Source: Eubacteriales bacterium
Lineage (GTDB): Bacteria > Bacillota_A > Clostridia > Christensenellales > Aristaeellaceae
NCBI GenBank assembly: GCA_029974855.1
Contig: JARKQO010000021.1
Location: 1 to 7,114, forward strand
Direction: 5' to 3'
DNA: 7,114 bases
The notes below the pieces were generated by a model. The model was not told where the DNA came from. It saw only the letters and a list, made by a program, of their open reading frames with translations, and ran no database searches. The translations under genes were made by a program, and so were the position numbers. Numbering within the stretch: the first letter of the stretch is position 1; the number at the start of each line of letters is the position of its first letter. Positions 6,148 through 7,114 of this stretch are shown piece after piece.

Positions 6148-6236
6148 GCCCTTTGCCGCATCGCGGCCTTTGTTCCACGGCCACCATAATACGGCAAAGC
6201 GCCCGGCGTTTCGCCATTGAAAAGAATGGTTTTCAG
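6148..6236 (-). promoter_or_regulatory. Probable promoter region of the small protein/CPBP operon
   Basis: This gap lies between the terminator of the LuxR gene and the small-protein gene, so a promoter is expected here. A TATTAT -10-like hexamer sits on the - strand at 6191-6186, but no convincing -35 box is found 16-19 bases upstream. An eight-base inverted repeat, CTTTGCCG (6151-6158) and CGGCAAAG (6192-6199), brackets the putative start point. Two further short inverted repeats overlap upstream: CCATT (6214-6218) with AATGG (6225-6229), and TGAAAA (6218-6223) with TTTTCA (6230-6235). Any of these might be an operator; none matches a site I know. Confidence 0.3.
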
Positions 6237-6268
6237 AAAAATCACCCCCGCAGTTTTCTGTGGGGGTG
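6237..6268 (-). terminator. Rho-independent terminator of the LuxR-type regulator gene
   Basis: Read on the - strand, CACCCCCACAG (6268-6258), loop AAAA and CTGCGGGGGTG (6253-6243) form an 11-bp stem with one A/C mismatch, followed by ATTTTT (6242-6237). It begins 13 bases after the regulator's stop codon. In the + sense the mismatch becomes a G-U pair, but no T-run follows in that direction, so it serves the - strand. Confidence 0.9.
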
Positions 6269-6281
6269 GCGTGGGCGGGGC

Positions 6282-7114
6282 TTAGAGAAGGCCCAGTTCC
6301 TTCGCCCTGAGGAGGGCCTGGGTCCTGCTGCGGACGCCCAGCTTACCGTAGAGGTTTGAGATGTGCCATTGGGTGGTGTTGACCGAGATGTACAGCGCCC
6401 GGGCGATCTCCTGGTTGGACTTGCCGGCGGCGATGAGCCCCAGGATTTCCATCTCCCGCTCGCTGGGCTTCTCCACCAGCGTCTCCGCGCCCTTTGGCCG
6501 GTCCGCGCCGCCGTGGGCGTCCTTCAGGCGGCGGAGCCAGGCAAGCTGCCGCACCTCTCCCGTCAGCTCGGGAATGCGCAACAGCTCCGCCAGCGCCGGC
6601 TCCTCGTCCAGGAACGGCCGGACATATCCGCCGGGTCCCCCGAGGGCCAGGGCCTCCCGGAACGCTTCCGTTGCGCGGGTTCCATCACCCCGCCGGGTAT
6701 GCGCAAGCCCCGTCAGCATCAAAATGGTGATCCGCCGCCGGACCCTGCCGCAGGCCAGCGCGGTTTCCGTAGCCTCCGAAAGCAGCCGCCCGGCTTCCTC
6801 CGCCGCGCCCCGGTACAGAGCCAGCCGCGCCAGCCCGATGGCCGCCTCCATCCGCGCCGGGCCCGCGCCATCCCGCAGATCCCGCTCCATCAGGTCCTCA
6901 AGCCGCTTCGCCGAAGGCACATCGCCGCTACGCAGGAGCAGGTGCGCCAGCGCCTGAGCCGCCTCCGGCCCGTCCGCCCCCGGCCCGCCCTCCCGCCAGG
7001 CGGCCACCAAAGGCTCCAGCAGCCCCAGGGCCGCCTCCCGGTGGCCTGTGGCAAAGCGGATGTAGGCGTGATGAACGCCGGAGTTGAGCCAGGGATACGC
7101 GATGCTCTCGCACA
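6282..7114 (-). CDS. LuxR-family transcriptional regulator, MalT/LAL-like, C-terminal part (5' end outside window)
   Basis: The frame is open from the right edge of the window to the TAA at 6284-6282 (277 codons visible), so the N-terminus lies outside. The last 61 residues (6467-6285) are a classic LuxR/GerE helix-turn-helix: SEREMEILGLIAAGKSNQEIA, then the recognition region YISVNTTQWHISNLYGKLGV and RSRTQALLRAKELGLL. Upstream are helical pairs rich in Ala, Leu and Arg that resemble TPR-like repeats (for example AHTRRGDGTRATEAFREALAL), and a linker FLDEEPALAELL. This layout fits the large ATP-dependent MalT/LAL regulators of about 800-900 residues with an N-terminal STAND NTPase, TPR-like sensor and C-terminal DNA-binding domain, although the NTPase is not visible here. 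The TTG at 7010 is internal. MalT-type regulators often answer to a sugar or other small ligand; whether it controls the CPBP operon just downstream or the sugar operon is not shown. Confidence 0.88.
   Translation of the reverse strand, partial: CESIAYPWLNSGVHHAYIRFATGHREAALGLLEPLVAAWREGGPGADGPEAAQALAHLLLRSGDVPSAKRLEDLMERDLRDGAGPARMEAAIGLARLALYRGAAEEAGRLLSEATETALACGRVRRRITILMLTGLAHTRRGDGTRATEAFREALALGGPGGYVRPFLDEEPALAELLRIPELTGEVRQLAWLRRLKDAHGGADRPKGAETLVEKPSEREMEILGLIAAGKSNQEIARALYISVNTTQWHISNLYGKLGVRSRTQALLRAKELGLL

Noticed and set aside
6137..6217. N-terminal extension of the small protein to 98 residues
   Set aside because: The extension covers the likely promoter region and lacks a ribosome-binding site; ATG 6136 has GGAGG six bases upstream.
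5075..6220. 381-codon + strand ORF
   Set aside because: It is the antisense shadow of the CPBP protease and small-protein genes, rich in Gly, His, Gln and Arg with no recognisable domain, while the - strand has clear motifs and ribosome-binding sites.

Overview
The window looks like chromosomal DNA of a GC-rich, low-oxygen Bacillota, probably a Clostridia-type bacterium. The reasons are strong GGAGG ribosome-binding sites before nearly every gene, tight operons with ATGA overlaps, a CUT1 sugar transporter with no ATPase gene beside it, and a MalT-type LuxR regulator. This assignment is inferred from gene style. No rRNA or other taxonomic marker is present.

Left part (1-4359, + strand): one carbohydrate uptake and processing operon. 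In order it holds the C-terminal part of an extracellular sugar-binding lipoprotein (cut by the window edge), a perfect 15-bp intercistronic stem-loop, two CUT1 permeases (MalF-like then MalG-like), a Gfo/Idh/MocA-family NAD(P)-dependent sugar oxidoreductase, and a sugar-phosphate-isomerase/epimerase-like TIM barrel. From the second permease on, genes overlap or lie a few bases apart, so they are almost certainly co-transcribed and translationally coupled. The likely logic is: bind a sugar or glycoside outside the cell, import it using an ATPase encoded elsewhere, then oxidise and isomerise, epimerise or cleave it in the cytoplasm. The substrate cannot be read from the sequence.

Middle part (4360-5092): no intact gene. 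On the - strand it holds a decayed ASCH-domain gene, with a clear +1 frameshift at about 4821 and no credible start codon. Overlapping its stop codon is a 58-codon ORF whose last 40 or so residues look like the C-terminal end of a membrane protein. The ASCH stretch looks more AT-rich than its surroundings. This is a small graveyard between two convergent operons.

Right part (5093-7114, - strand): a two-gene operon encodes a 71-residue conserved-looking small protein of unknown function and a CPBP (CAAX protease/bacteriocin-processing type) intramembrane metalloprotease. Upstream of it, and separated by a strong rho-independent terminator, is the C-terminal part of a large LuxR/MalT-type transcriptional regulator that runs off the window.

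I do not see a clearly new system. The most useful observations are the frameshifted ASCH gene, the dehydrogenase plus TIM-barrel pair (reminiscent of 3-keto-glycoside chemistry), the intercistronic hairpin, and the coupling of the small protein to the CPBP protease.
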